Below, piece by piece: positions 34,113-45,866 of a stretch of 64,000 nucleotides of DNA. Below the pieces are notes generated by a model. It was not told where the DNA came from. It was given only the letters and a program-made list of their open reading frames with translations, and ran no database searches. A program made the translations under genes and the position numbers. This DNA is from Hyaloscypha bicolor E (taxonomy: Eukaryota; Ascomycota; Leotiomycetes; Helotiales; Hyaloscyphaceae). How positions within the stretch are numbered: the stretch's first letter is position 1; every line of letters starts with the position of its first letter. The stretch lies in assembly GCF_002865645.1 (NCBI RefSeq), contig NW_020194518.1, positions 1,053,463 to 1,117,462 of the forward strand. The letters run 5' to 3'.

Positions 34113-35248
34113 TATAAGTGAGATAGATAATGATGGTTGCAGATTTTGTCGGCGGTGATGAAAAGAAATATTTTCAGCTGAATGATCAGCGCTGTCATGC
34201 CCCGCACCTCGCGTGTTTTAGCAGCGTGCCCCCTAACTAGCGAACTACCCCCTATGTTAACTCGAACCAAGAATAATTCAGCAACTATTAGCCCCCAGGA
34301 CAAGGTACATCGGCTTTTTCTAGAGGATACAATCGGAGAGGGAGAATAATTACAATTATGGTGACACTCGTTCTCATTGTGACTCTGATCTACCCAATTC
34401 CGTCAATCAGCAGGAGATGCGAACCACTTTCATCTGCAATTCCCTTTACAAATCAGCCTCAGCGCTTAGCATTATTTTTCATGCAGAGCCTATTCACGAA
34501 TCTTTGATGGATGCCCAAAAGGTTAGCTGAGTGGGATCAGGTGACTTTGTACGAAGTCGTGAAAATAGAGTCCAAAGATTTACACGAAGGATGAGGCTGT
34601 GCAACGCCCGAAAAATATCAGCCTCCACGTTGGATGGCGACATGCAGTGCACCCACAACTCAAACAGAGCAGCCTCAGCACGGCAGAAGCAACAAGGCTT
34701 ACCACAGGCCTTTCTCAGTCATAACTTTAAAATTAGCCCCGAACCAAGCCGCTCAAGCAACGTGGCTCCTTCAACACTTGACCGATTCTACGCACGCGGA
34801 AGGCCCAGTCTTGTGCACCCACATTTTTCAAAGCCACACGGAAAGGATTTTCAATTGTGCAAAAAAACCTTCAGACCACCTTATAATTTGCTGATTTGGC
34901 CCGGCGGCTGCAGCATAAACCTTCAGCGACATTCTGGCTGCGGTTGTGAGGTTGCCTTCCCCAGCACTCCACCTTCTAATCTTGCTAATGACCATTCAAG
35001 CAAGGCACGATCGTGAGTTCGAGGCACTGCGGGATGAACAAGCCGAGGTTTTTACAAAGGCACTTCTTACTTCATAGTCATGCGGGTGCAACTTACCTGA
35101 AATCACATTCAAGTATAAGGAAGTAAGTCTCTTTGCTGACTTCCATTTTGGGCCAAAGCACTCAAGTGTCTCAAAAGCATTATACATAGTCATCATCAAT
35201 ACAAGGGTTCTTTTTAAAAATTATCCGTATATTGACCTTCTGTCTGCA
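34113..35248. other. Intergenic region, no supported gene
   Basis: Just over 1 kb. Open frames at 34531-35016 have no motif and poor starts. The region should include the HET gene promoter. Confidence 0.3.
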
Positions 35249-36422
35249 ATGTACTCCCACAGATTTCCCCTTGTAGCCCTCTCTTTTTTTTTTGCAAATG
35301 TACCCGCAGTTCTCGCCTCTCATGGTGGTGAAGCTCTTGTACCCATTTAGGATGACAACTGGGATCCAACCAGTCAGCTCAGATTCAAGAAGAGGAGTTT
35401 AGATCCTGCAAGAATAACCCTTCAGGAAATCGAGCATTTTTATGGGCACCAAATGAAGGCATGCCAGTCACCGATCCCCAGGAAATTGAAAAAAATGCTG
35501 ACTTTATTCTTGAACTTAGGAAGCAGCCAAAACGACTTTTCCAACTTGACCTTAGGCACTGGGGAGGAGGAGCTTGTTTTGTCAACAGAAAGATTTTCCG
35601 GCAAGCTGAAAAGCATGGACTGCAATGCCAATAGCAGCATCGCCATGTCCTTCATCTCAAACTCCACTTACAAAAGCGCGATGGCTTTTTGGAATTGGGT
35701 TCACTTCAGCGAAGAGCGAAGCTTCATCCTGATCACAAACTTTGATGGCTGCAGTATGGACAAGGTTCGACAGCCATGGATTGTTAGCAATGTCGACTAC
35801 GACCCCGCACAGCTTATGGTACACCTGAACGCTACGCAAAATTTTTGGCCTGAGATTGCGCAGACATTCAGTCTAGACTTCGGAAAATACATGCCCTCAC
35901 CTCAGCCGGGCCAAAAACGTTCAATCATCGATGTCACCCAGAGTTTCTCCATTAACCTCAACCATCCACTACCACAAGCCTTCTACCAGACACAGCAATG
36001 TCCGACTACCTTCCCGATAGCTTCCTCGCTTCGAAATTGATTGCAACATTTGCAGAAGTAAAGGCACCCTCGAACTCCAAGGCCACATCGAGTCCGACAT
36101 TTTCAGCGGGATTTTAGACTTCACACTCACCTACATTCTACGCTCCATCTCAGCCGTCCTCGACCTGAAAGTGATCGCCACCGGCACCGCGCCAACTTCA
36201 AAATGCGGTCACTAATGGGACCTCTTCACCATTGGCATTCCCGCTCTTTCTATCCCCGATGTTTTGAAGCTCGGACTAAACCTAGATGTCAGCGTAGGTT
36301 TTGATGTGACAAAGCTTTCGGGGAGTATGAGCCTTGAAACCGGGGTGACGGGTGCAATCTCTAACTCGGCGAGAGCGGAGGTTGATTTGGTGAAGAAGAC
36401 GAAGTTGGATATAAAAGGGTGA
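35249..36422 (+). pseudogene. Decayed secreted protein gene (resembles DUF7029/DUF7223 type)
   Basis: A single protein can be followed from a signal peptide (MYSHRFPLVALSFFFANVPAVLA at 35249) through two halves, but with at least three lesions. TAG occurs at 35348-35350 in frame. A frame change near 36030 means SSL.. runs into TGA while CNICRSKGTLELQGHIES continues in another frame. TAA lies at 36213-36215, before the end TGA at 36420. The first half (ITLQEIEHFYGHQ, SMDCNANSSIAMSF, FWNWVHFSEERSFILITNFDGC) resembles the N-terminal domain of large fungal secreted proteins. The second half (DLFTIGIPALSIPDVLKLGLNLDVSVGFDV) resembles their repetitive beta domain. The domain names are from memory and uncertain; the decay is clear. 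Confidence 0.6.
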
Positions 36423-38783
36423 ACACCGCCGTCACAGAAGTCACATGTCTCAAATAACAGGTAATTATTATATTAATTTTTACTAGTATAACAATTAACA
36501 TGAGGAGAGTTTTAAATAATAAAAAAAGGGAAAAAAGGAAGGAAAAGTAATGAAGAGAGATATGTAACAAAATGAACTACGTGATAAGGTACTTAAACTA
36601 CTTGAGTATTCTACTCTACTTAACTCAAGCTTAGTCAGGGAAGTTCTGCTTATACTCTACTCACTACTCAATGAGTATGTACTTGAGTAACTTAAGTAGT
36701 TTGAGTATTTCTTTGACACACTGGACTGGGAGCTATAGTAAGCAATTTAAACTCTTCTGTTACACTCTTTCTAGCCAAAGCTAACATCTTCAAGACAAAC
36801 AAGGTGTTTGTCCAGAGAGCAAGCATCCGTTTGGAGTCAATATTGATGCAGAGGCTGGAACTCAGCTTACATACCAAGCGTATGGTGAAGTTAATGGGGC
36901 GAAGTCTTACTTCTGCATGACCGGCTATTCACGGACTTGAATGCTTTTGTTTTCGCACCACATTGTTGGTCATTTGGAATTGGGCCCAAATAGATTGGCT
37001 TATTTCCATCCCAAACTTTTGGTTTATGGATGGTAGATTTTACACTTCGTAAATATTTTCAATTGCGGTGAGGGGCTTGAGCGAACCACCCTTGTAGTAT
37101 GCAGCGGTTTCACCTTTCGCTTTGGCTTGCTGACGTACAGTGCGGTCAGTGGCTGTTCTAGAACTACAAGCTAAAGAAAAAGACAAAGACTGCCTGGCTC
37201 TTTCCTTTACTCAAAATAAGGGTCTCTTCTTTGCGGTCCATGTTTGACGAGCTTGGCAGCAATTGGCCGGTAATCTGGTAACAAACTCTCAAAGGCAGCC
37301 CGATAATAACAACTTTCATACAGACGGTAGCTTTCCATCTTATCGTCGCAGAAATTTCCATTTTCGTTAATGTACTCTCATCGCAAAGTTTATGGCAATT
37401 GTCTAGCTGTTCGAATAAAAAATTTCACGTCCAGGGCAACGCCACTTGAAGTCATCGACACAGTGGATGGCAACCGTGTGATCAGGATTGGCACGCAATT
37501 TCATACTTGACGAATCGCTTCTCCTCAAGGAAGAAGGGCTCCTTGGCCCCATGTAATCGTGTTTACTTGGGTCGTTGATGAACTTGCTCTCGCAGCAGTC
37601 GAGAATGGCGCTTTATAGTTGTAAGCGAATCGGCTGCCGACTGCCCGGGTAGAAAAAGGGAACAGGTCGCGTGATATTCCTCATCGGAGTTCGGAAATAA
37701 GAGCTACTGGGGCCATACTCTCTTGAGCCCAATTACCTTTTCGTTTTGATAGAGACATCTACGTTGAGTCTCCAAAACAAAAGCCCAAGGAAAGGGCCAA
37801 GTTGCCTCAGGTTTGTATCACGTGATATCAATTGCAACAAGCCCAGGCGGAGGGCTGGGGAAATCAGTACGAAAGCCCATTCTTACTCCAAACACCCATA
37901 GACAGCAATCTCAATTCCCACTGGAAGCTTCTAAACAACGAACGGCATCCTTGAGAATGCGGAAAACCTAAAGTCGCGTGACGAAGAAAAAGTGAAGCTC
38001 CCAATGCGATGTCTTGCATCCCCGTTGCGAACTTACTCTTCACTTCCTTGAGCATAAGTTTCCAAAGTCGATCACCTACCAACGAAGTCGATCTCACGAC
38101 CCAATCCATTTTAAACAAGCCACACTTAACAGGCCTGGCTGGGGCCGCGTCACTCGCCACATATGGCTGAAACTGGAGAAAATTTCGACCAGCCTCGCCC
38201 GTTGACAGGCTGAGAAGGACCCCTGTCCAGCTGCACTCGGTGAGCCCGCGGTCAAATCAGGCATGGCCAGCAGATCACGATGCTCCACTTATCTGCTTCA
38301 TGGGATCCAGAAATGGCTGTGAGGCTATTTTATCACTGCACCGGATTGCTTCCACGACAAGATTCTCTTTGGAATTCTGGGTACCTTTGCAGTAGTTGGG
38401 TATTGGCGGTAAACTTGGTGCCAGTTAAACACAGCCAGATTGCCTTGCTTGGGCCAGAGGGGCTGCCGATCCGCCGGAACAGCGCCAATCGCGACAAGGA
38501 GTTGGCGCTTTCGCCTCGTCCTTCCCGGTAAACGGAGCAGGAGTCACCTGCTCCTCCTCTTCATATCCCCTCCTCTCCTCTTTGCTTTCAGTACAGAGGG
38601 ACTGAAGGAGATTGCCGACAGAGATTTGCCTTTGGCTTGCTTTCACTTTTGTTCTGTTTGCTGCAGCGACCCACGAAATCCCTCACGACTCACCGCATTT
38701 TCAGCGAACGAATTCCACGACCAAAACAATACACCCATTGAAGCTGGCCTTCGACTGCCAATACCCTTATAAATACCGCTAAA
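36423..38783. other. Intergenic region with palindromic motif cluster, no supported gene
   Basis: A 2.4-kb gap. Apart from the ACTTGAGTA-rich cluster annotated separately, it shows only motif-free open frames. The last 200 bp should be the promoter of the next gene. Confidence 0.3.
36589..36712. repeat. Cluster of direct and inverted ACTTGAGTA motifs
   Basis: Within about 125 bp the motif ACTTGAGTA or close variants occur repeatedly in both orientations, including TTAAACTACTTGAGTA near the left and its near-inverse TAACTTAAGTAGTTTGAGTA near the right, so the segment could fold into an imperfect hairpin. It may be the relic of a small inverted-repeat element. No target duplication was identified. 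Confidence 0.45.
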
Positions 38784-40337
38784 ATGCCTCTCATGGAGAC
38801 GGTCACTATAATCAACAAGTCCGGGAAAGTTGTTTCTACCGTATGTTCTCCGCGCTTCCCCACCTTGAAGCTCGACTAACTCTTTCAGGGTAAACACCTC
38901 GTCAACATCTTCAAAGAAGCCAAAGAGGCATACGAGGAGAAGAAAGCAGAGATAAAGTCCCAGCACTACGCACGATTGAAGCACAAGAATACGCAGAAGC
39001 TCATCCAAGTCCGCGAAGAGACACGGTCCAATGCTTCCTCTCGACATTCTCACCGCTCTCGCTCGCACTCCCACCGCCCAAGAGACAACGGCGAAGGGCC
39101 CTCTCGACCACCTCTCACCACACAAAACCTGACCCAAATATCTGAAGGCAGCGTAACCTCCTCCCGGCGGAGTCGCAGCTTGCACCATGGCTCTCGCAGA
39201 GCCCGATCACCACATTCCCCACGCTCCGTGCAGGGCTACAAAGCACCATACTTCGAGAACGCAGATATCACTCATCACCCCGGCATAATAAGACGACACA
39301 CCGATATCCCCCCAGGCCCAACAGTCAGCGCCCTCTCCCGCGGGACCCTTCCTCCCCCATACGAATCCCAACTCGCCGCCCGACCCATTCACCGCGCTCA
39401 CTCCAACCCCGATTTGCGGCACGAAAACATCGACATGAACCTCGCATACGGAGCCCTCCCCCACGATCTCCAAATGGGCGCCGTGACGGAAGAACAACAA
39501 GAGGCAGAGCTGAAAGCCACAATGACGAAGCTGGATCATCTGTTGTTGGAGGCGCACTGCTTACAGCATTCCGCAACGGCGATAATTGCGAATCTGCAAG
39601 CCAACCCCGAAGCGATGGCTGCTGTAGCTTTGACGCTTGCTGAGCTGTCTACCCTGTTGAGCAAAATGTCGCCGGGTATACTCGGTGCTCTCAAAGCCTC
39701 CAGCCCAGCGGTCTTCGCGCTTCTCGCTTCACCCCAATTCTTGATTGCTGGCGGTGTCGCGATTGGTGTTACAGTTGTGATGTTTGGGGGGTTCAAGATT
39801 ATTAAGAAGATTCAGGCAAGCAACGAGGCGCGAAAGGAGGCGAATAGGGTCGATGAGGCGATGGTGTTTGATGGGCTTGAGATGGGGAGTATTGAGAGTT
39901 GGAGGAGAGGCATTGCGGAGGTGGAGGCGCAGAGTGTCTCGACGAGTGTGGATGGAGAGTTCATTACCCCTGAGGCGGCGAGACAGAGGAAGGAAAGAAT
40001 TAGGGAGAGGAAGAAGGAGGAGAGGGATCATCATGCCAGGGCGGAAAGTGTGACGAGTGAGAGTACCATGAAAACTGCGAGGAAAACTGGGAGCGGGTCG
40101 ACGGTTTGGAGAAAGAATTTCCCGAAGAGTTCATCGAGTAGAGTTGCTCCTTCTGAGAGTGGAAGGAGTGAGAGGAGTCGAAGAGAAGGGGAAGGCAAAG
40201 AGGTTATGGTTGTCAAGGAGAAGGAGAAAAAGAAGAAGAGCGCCTTGTCAGTGATCTTCAAAAAGAAAGATAAGGGGAAGGACAAAGATGGAAGCGAGAG
40301 CGGAAGTCATCGACCTAAGCTGGTTGAGCTGCGATGA
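38784..40337 (+). CDS. Conserved-looking hypothetical protein with hydrophobic core and charged tails
   Basis: Two exons, 38784-38840 and 38889-40337 (48-bp intron, donor GTATGT), give 501 residues. In order: a helical charged start (GKHLVNIFKEAKEAYEEKK); an Arg/Ser/His-rich low-complexity region (RHSHRSRSHSHRPR); a Pro-rich linker (GTLPPPYESQ, a PPxY-type motif); an amphipathic region; a hydrophobic Ala/Gly-rich stretch at about residues 283-325 (ALLASPQFLIAGGVAIGVTVVMFGGFKI) that could span a membrane; and a long Lys/Glu/Ser-rich tail. The PPPY could recruit WW-domain ubiquitin ligases. I do not recognise a named family, though the architecture is common in ascomycete hypothetical proteins. 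The frame is long, with a clean intron and start. Confidence 0.85.
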
Positions 40338-41452
40338 AAAGAGTCTTGAATGAGAAAAGGGACGGAAAACACATCCACTCCTACGATTTATGAACGTACC
40401 TTTATTTCTTTCCTTTCTGCATAATATACTGGGCAGCAATGCACAACCATCTCATATTTTGCTCGCAATATATATCCTCAAGAATATATCAAATAATTTC
40501 CAGATCACATGAGAGAAAAAACATCGCCCCAGGAGAAACACTTTTGTCTCTCGCCCAGAGAAAGTCTCGGAGATTGAACCCTCCTTCCTCACTGTGATAA
40601 AACTCTCTTGCAACCATGTGCCAACGTGCCTGCCAACGTTATGTCTCACGCGCATCCCACTCCCCAAGCCCGCCGAGCCATGCCCAAGAATCCCTTCTCA
40701 CCAATCACCCTTCCTTACTCACCAATCATTCATTCTGTGGATCCTCTCTACCCAATCCTCTCCCAGAGATCCAGAGCAGAAGAAATTTGTTGCACATCTG
40801 CTGAAATCTTGGTAAGTTCTTGGTCACCGCGTGTGTAAGCTCTCCGTAATTGCTCGACAAGGCGGGTACGGCGTTTGAGATCCACGGCAACGTGGCTTGT
40901 CAACCAGTCGTTCCCTTCCCCACCTCTTTGTCTCTGACTCTTACCCAAATAAGAGAACTTTGAGTTTGTTGCATGTTGAGATTTTTACTCTTTTGGACAC
41001 GGCTTGGTTTGCTTGTTTTCAATTTCATTTCCATTTTTCGAGGGGAGTGTTTAGGTCACGTGCAGAGGAAGAGGTGATGTTCACGTGAAAGAGAAAAAGG
41101 ATCGTCATCCCGCCACGCGCAACGGATCTCCACTCTTCGGCCTTTGAGCGGGGGTCAACGAAGTCGAAAATGGGGTGCGAGTCCGGGAGAGAACAGGTTT
41201 CGTATGGGTTGCCAAGGTCTTCCTGTTCACGACAAGAGGACGTTGGCCGTGATGCAGATGCGGATTCTGCTTATCGGACGAAGTGGACCTCTTTTTCATC
41301 AGATATCGGCTTGTACTCGGCGTATTGAGATTGTTGTGATAAGAGAAAAGAGGAGTGGGATTGATAGAAGAGCAGTCCTCCTGTGAGCTGAGGGTTGAAG
41401 CCATCGCCCTCCCATCCCCTCAACCTCTGCTCTGGCATCTTCAGCCGCCACC
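40338..41452. other. Intergenic region, no supported gene
   Basis: About 1.1 kb. Pro/Ser-rich frames at 40594-40838 overlap in three phases, which is a sign of composition rather than coding. The CACGTG hexamer occurs near 41057 and CACGTGAA near 41083; these are possible bHLH sites upstream of the transporter. Confidence 0.3.
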
Positions 41453-43236
41453 ATGACCTTCAAACGTATCCGGGAGTACGTCTCCCACCCCTACGAACAC
41501 CCTGGGGAAGGCAAATTGGTGCGAAAGATTGGTACATCTTGACATTCTCATTTTGTGATGATGGAGAGCTAACTGAAGGCAGATTTCTTCATCTTGACAT
41601 TCTGCTGTTTGATGTATTTCACGAATTACCTGGATCGTTCGAACTTGGCAAATGCGTATGTGAGTGGGATGAAAGAGGAGTTGGGGTTCAAGGGGAATCA
41701 GTATAATCAGATTAATACTGTGTTTACTGTTGGGTATGTGTCGACGTCTCTTTTTGATTCGCACCTCTCGGATTTGATACATGTTTTCATTCACAACACA
41801 GAGCACCATGTTGACATTCAAAAGCTATGTGGTCGGCCAAGTGCCATCAAACCTCGCCCTCTACCACCTCAAACCCCGCATTTTCTTCCCAAGCATGATG
41901 ATCATCTGGGGCGCGCTCACCATGCTCACTGCCGCCGTCCACAACCCGCGAGACATAATGGCAATCCGCTTCTTCCAAGGCATCGCCGAATCGTCCACTT
42001 TCGTCGGAACTCATTATATCCTCGGTTCTTGGTATACCGCTCGTGAGCTGGGCAAACGCAGTGGCATCTTCACCTCGTCCGGTCTGGCAGGGACAATGTT
42101 CGGAGGATTTCTACAGACCGCTATCAACAGCTCTCTGAACGGAGCAAGAGGTATGAGTGGATGGAGATGGCTCTTCATCATTGACGGACTCATCACCATC
42201 CCGATTGCAATTTACGGCCTGGTGCTCTTCCCCGACACACCATCCACAACCTCAGCCTTTTATCTCTCCTCCTCCGAACGAGCCCTCGCCATCTCCCGCG
42301 TCCCAGAAGTGCCCGAACGCCGACCATGGAACCTAGATTTCGTGAAAAGGGTCTTCAGTAGCTGGTATTGGTACGGTTTCGTCATGCTCTGGATCATCGC
42401 CGGCGAGACGGAATCATTCTCCTCCAATTCTCTGCTGGCACTGTACATGAAGTCTACAAAGCGGTACTCTGTTGCTCAGCTGAACAACTATCCGACCGGT
42501 GTCCTAGCTGTGGGAATCGTATCGACTCTCTTCTGGGCCACGTTGACTGACTTTCTGGGTGGGAAGAGATATCTGGTCGGATATTGGATCGGTATCACGG
42601 GCGTCGTGACAGCAGCTATGATACTTAATCCGCACGCTAGCACTGGCAGTATCTTTGGAGCTTATTACTGGGCTGGCACAGTCTATGCATGCCAGGCCAC
42701 GTTCTTTGCATGGGCGAACGATGCCATGAGGTGGGAAGAAGACAGTCTCAGGGCGGTGGTTATTGCGAGCATGTAGGTGTTGGGGGGGGGGGAAACCCTT
42801 TCCTATTACGGCTGTTTCATGAGATTTTCTTAAGTTAATGTCCTCCCGAAACAATCTCAATTGAGCAATTGCTGACTCTCCCCCGTTACATAGGAATTGT
42901 GGGAGTAATGCTGTTAATGCGTGGTGGAGTATCTTGTTTTATTCAGCCAACCTTGCACCTAGATTTACGGTATGTGCCACTTCATTCCTCCTGTCGACCG
43001 TCAAGAAGCTGCACACGAAGGGGGAATATCTGGGTATCACGTGATGACATTGCTGACTTTCTGTACAGAAAGGTATGTGGGCTATGATTGGAACAAGTAT
43101 TGCATTGGTGATTTGGACAAGTGGATTGTTGTATATGGCCACCAATGCCGAGAAGAAAAGAGTCACTAAAGCGCAGGTTGGGGATGGCAAAGAGGAGAAC
43201 TTCAAGGCTGATGCGACCGGGGATATCAATGTATGA
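41453..43236 (+). CDS. MFS transporter, allantoate/pantothenate permease type (anion:cation symporter)
   Basis: Plasma-membrane symporter of the Dal5/Fen2-like fungal group, moving organic anions such as vitamins, ureides or nicotinate-type acids. Five exons, 41453-41531, 41583-41733, 41825-42772, 42894-42969 and 43069-43236, give 473 residues. Splicing restores [34 protein letters not shown] (TM1 with the group signature), [32 protein letters not shown], and [24 protein letters not shown] near the end. About twelve hydrophobic helices can be followed, though the N-terminus is short. The fourth intron (42773-42893) is unusual; see its own entry. The substrate cannot be fixed from sequence. 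Confidence 0.93.
42773..42893 (+). mobile_element. Introner-like element (intron 4 of the MFS gene), copy A
   Basis: 121-bp GT-AG intron similar along its entire length to the intron at 62282-62398 in an unrelated gene. Shared blocks: the first 13 bases (GTAGGTGTTGGGG), CTGTTTCATGAGATT, AATTGAGCAATTGCTGACT (which contains the GCTGAC branch site and the CAATTG-AG-CAATTG inverted repeat), and CCCGTTAC before the acceptor. Similarity begins at the donor and stops at the acceptor; the flanking exons are unrelated. A run of twelve G follows the donor in this copy. Confidence 0.75.
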
Positions 43237-44356
43237 GTGTTGGCACGCCCTCAAGTCGGAGTTTGGAACGGAAAGACAGCCGGCAAAGGGTGCCATATGG
43301 TAATCAGTAGGACAATTAATCCGGAATCTCGAATACAACGACTCGGCATTCAACAACAATGATACTCCTCACGTGACAATTCCCACCCTTCCAATCTAGT
43401 TAGGTATCAAGCCCAAATGGGATCACCAACAGACTATTTCAAGTATCCTCAAATCAGCGTTTCCTTTATCAAAATATCGTCCCTTCTTAAAAATTTCCGA
43501 GGCATTTTCACATCGTTCCTGTCTGTGATTGGATTTCCATCATCTCGCAATCTTTCGCGTCTCTGTTCGCAACAAGTCGCATAGTTCGAAAGCTTCTCGT
43601 AAAAGAGACAAAAAGCGAACTGCCAGACGTCATCCAGTTCTCAAAGTACAGAGGTATTTTTCGCAATCTTGATCTGTTCTCTTCTTTCACTGTCCTTTGG
43701 AGTTCCATCCTCCCAATCGTTCAGTCCCAGACCTCGGCCACACTCTAAAAAAGAACAATCCTCCGAAGATCAGACCCTACCCTCTTGGTAAACTTTGACA
43801 CTCTGCAATGCAGTCATTGCCTTCGGGATGTAACCGGTACGAAACCAGGGTCTCCATGCCACAGATCTGGCTTCTGGGCTAAGCAACGTTTCAGGGGACT
43901 CCAAACGATCGTCTGGGTTGTCAAGGTCGAAACATCGTTCCAATCGGTCGGGGATTTGGTGCAGGAAACCGAATACGATGCCAATCGTATCTTTGTGTGG
44001 GAGGATGTGCCGATGGACAAGGCAGAGGGGATCGACGGTAGGATGGAGGCGCTAATCGCATGAAGGGTGTAGGATGGAGAGCCAAGGTGTGTTGTCTTTT
44101 GGAATCCGAAGATCTGGATGGTTTGCATTGAGTTAATTCTTGGGAGGGCAAGGCATGCAGCTAAATGGTAGTTGAGGCTGTGCCCAGCGCTTCCATATAT
44201 AAGAATATGACGCGCTCTCGAGTGCGGGTCTCTCTAGCATCAAACTTTCCTTTCTGGAGGCTGTACCGTCATCATTGGACTCTAAGTTACTACTATATAT
44301 TCTTAAATATATCTCCTTTCTTTGAACAGGATTGGGTCCCTCAACGCATATCAGCA
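43237..44356. other. Intergenic region, no supported gene
   Basis: About 1.1 kb. A frame at 43785-44063 lacks an ATG and was not called. A TATA-like TATATAA at 44196-44202 lies about 155 bp upstream of the small secreted peptide start and may be its core promoter. Confidence 0.3.
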
Positions 44357-44575
44357 ATGAAGTTCTCACGAGCCTTCTCCCTCTCCACTCTCCTCGCGCT
44401 CACTACCTCCACACTCATCCTCCAACCCCACCAATCAGCATCCGTCAACACACAACCCATGGCCTCAGCCGAAGCCGCCGCCTCTTCCAACGGTTTCTCG
44501 ACTGAGTTGTTGTTGGGGAGGATGGGTGGCTTATGTACTGAATTCCTTGTGAGTAGGAACACCAAGGCATTGTAG
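44357..44575 (+). CDS. Putative small secreted peptide
   Basis: 72-residue frame from ATG 44357 with a clear signal peptide (MKFSRAFSLSTLLALTTSTLIL), then an Ala/Ser-rich segment and a short tail with one Cys. A donor-like GTGAGT lies near the end (after GAATTCCTT), so the true C-terminus may continue through an intron that could not be resolved. The TATA-like element upstream and the CT-rich leader favour a real gene. Function is unknown. Confidence 0.45.
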   Translation: MKFSRAFSLSTLLALTTSTLILQPHQSASVNTQPMASAEAAASSNGFSTELLLGRMGGLCTEFLVSRNTKAL

Positions 44576-45866
44576 CGATTTGAGCAAGGCTGCACACAAC
44601 ATATTCCCATCCTTCGCTGAACTATTTTTCTCATTTGCCAATGGGTATCATAGTATCTTGATGATAGACCTTCCGGCCGAAACCGCCTTAGAAGTCAAGA
44701 ACTTGACCATGATGCACGCTATCCTACGACGACATAATGTGCTACCTACGAGAAGACGAAGGTTCTGGGTCTCGCCAGTCATACTCATACTCGCCCTGAG
44801 ACAAACTATATCTCCCCCATTGATTACAGCGCGTATCCCATGCCCATTCACTCCAAGCCGATGTAGATGGGGTAGATGTACCAGCTTCGCTTGGTATATT
44901 TGTCCCCCAAGAGCATAACCAAAATTTACATCGTCCAAAAATCTGACATTTCTGCTCAGGCTTTACAAGCATGATCCAATACTTTTGTTATTATTCCCTG
45001 TCTTGACAGTATCGTAAAACCCTGGCCTGCCTTAATAGCGACTTTTCCAGCTACAGGGCCATTATCGCAGATCAAGATGGCGCAAATTTTTGTCTATAGT
45101 CTGGCCGTCGAGTGGCCCCGTAAGAAATTCTTGAGACAAAGCGAGACTTGAGGGAATCGAGACATTATAGGGTACGGCATAAACAGATATTAGCACCATA
45201 TGCCACACTGGTTTTTCTTGGAGGAAAAGACCTACCAATTGTCGGATCTCGGCTTCCACAGCCGCCCAGAAGTCCACTGCTTGAGTCAAATTGTTTGTGA
45301 TATCCTTCTTCATCTGTTATTAGGCCCGCGAAGAGACTTTGAGGTATTGCGCTGCAGATAAGACCAACCCGTGTGAGGGTTTGGGGGTTGTTGTGGGTGA
45401 CAGTTGTGACAGCTTGCAACAATTCAATTTTTATTCGGGGATTCATGCAGCAATACCTATTTGGAAAGGCCACCGAGCGAAGGTGCCAGTCGCCAGTAGA
45501 ATAGCTCCTGGACTATTTGGTTGGATTGAAGGGCCCAATTTTGTGTAAAGTCATTGTACTATTGTGCGTACAACTATTACCCTAGAAAAGATGTATTCTC
45601 GGCCTACTGTTTTTTATGCGTTTTAGGCCGTTTGACTTTTCAAACCTAGAATGCTCTCTAGAATTTGCTATAGAACGTGATTAATTGATCTGTGCTAGCC
45701 TGGCAGAGTATTAAAGCAGTATCTATTTCACTGATACAGAGTTACCCTCAAGGTATAATTTTACTAGGGTAATAGCTGTATTTCGGGTGTGAAGACTGAA
45801 TGTTGAGAGCTTTCGGTGAAAATTAGAAATTGCGGTTTTCTTTGAAACTGCCAAGATTACGAATTT
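44576..45866. other. Intergenic region, possible unresolved minus-strand exon
   Basis: Open frames at 45062-45313 on the minus strand (for example MKKDITNNLTQAVDFWAAVEAEIRQLV) read like protein but have no context, start or family. Otherwise unremarkable up to the fold-back element. Confidence 0.3.

Noticed and set aside
34531..35016. 161-codon open frame
   Set aside because: Non-ATG start, no domain, and overlapped by another open phase.
40594..40838. Three overlapping Pro/Ser-rich frames
   Set aside because: Open in all three phases, so composition rather than coding.
43785..44063. 92-codon frame ending RMEALIA
   Set aside because: No ATG at its start and no family recognised; a spliced gene could not be built.
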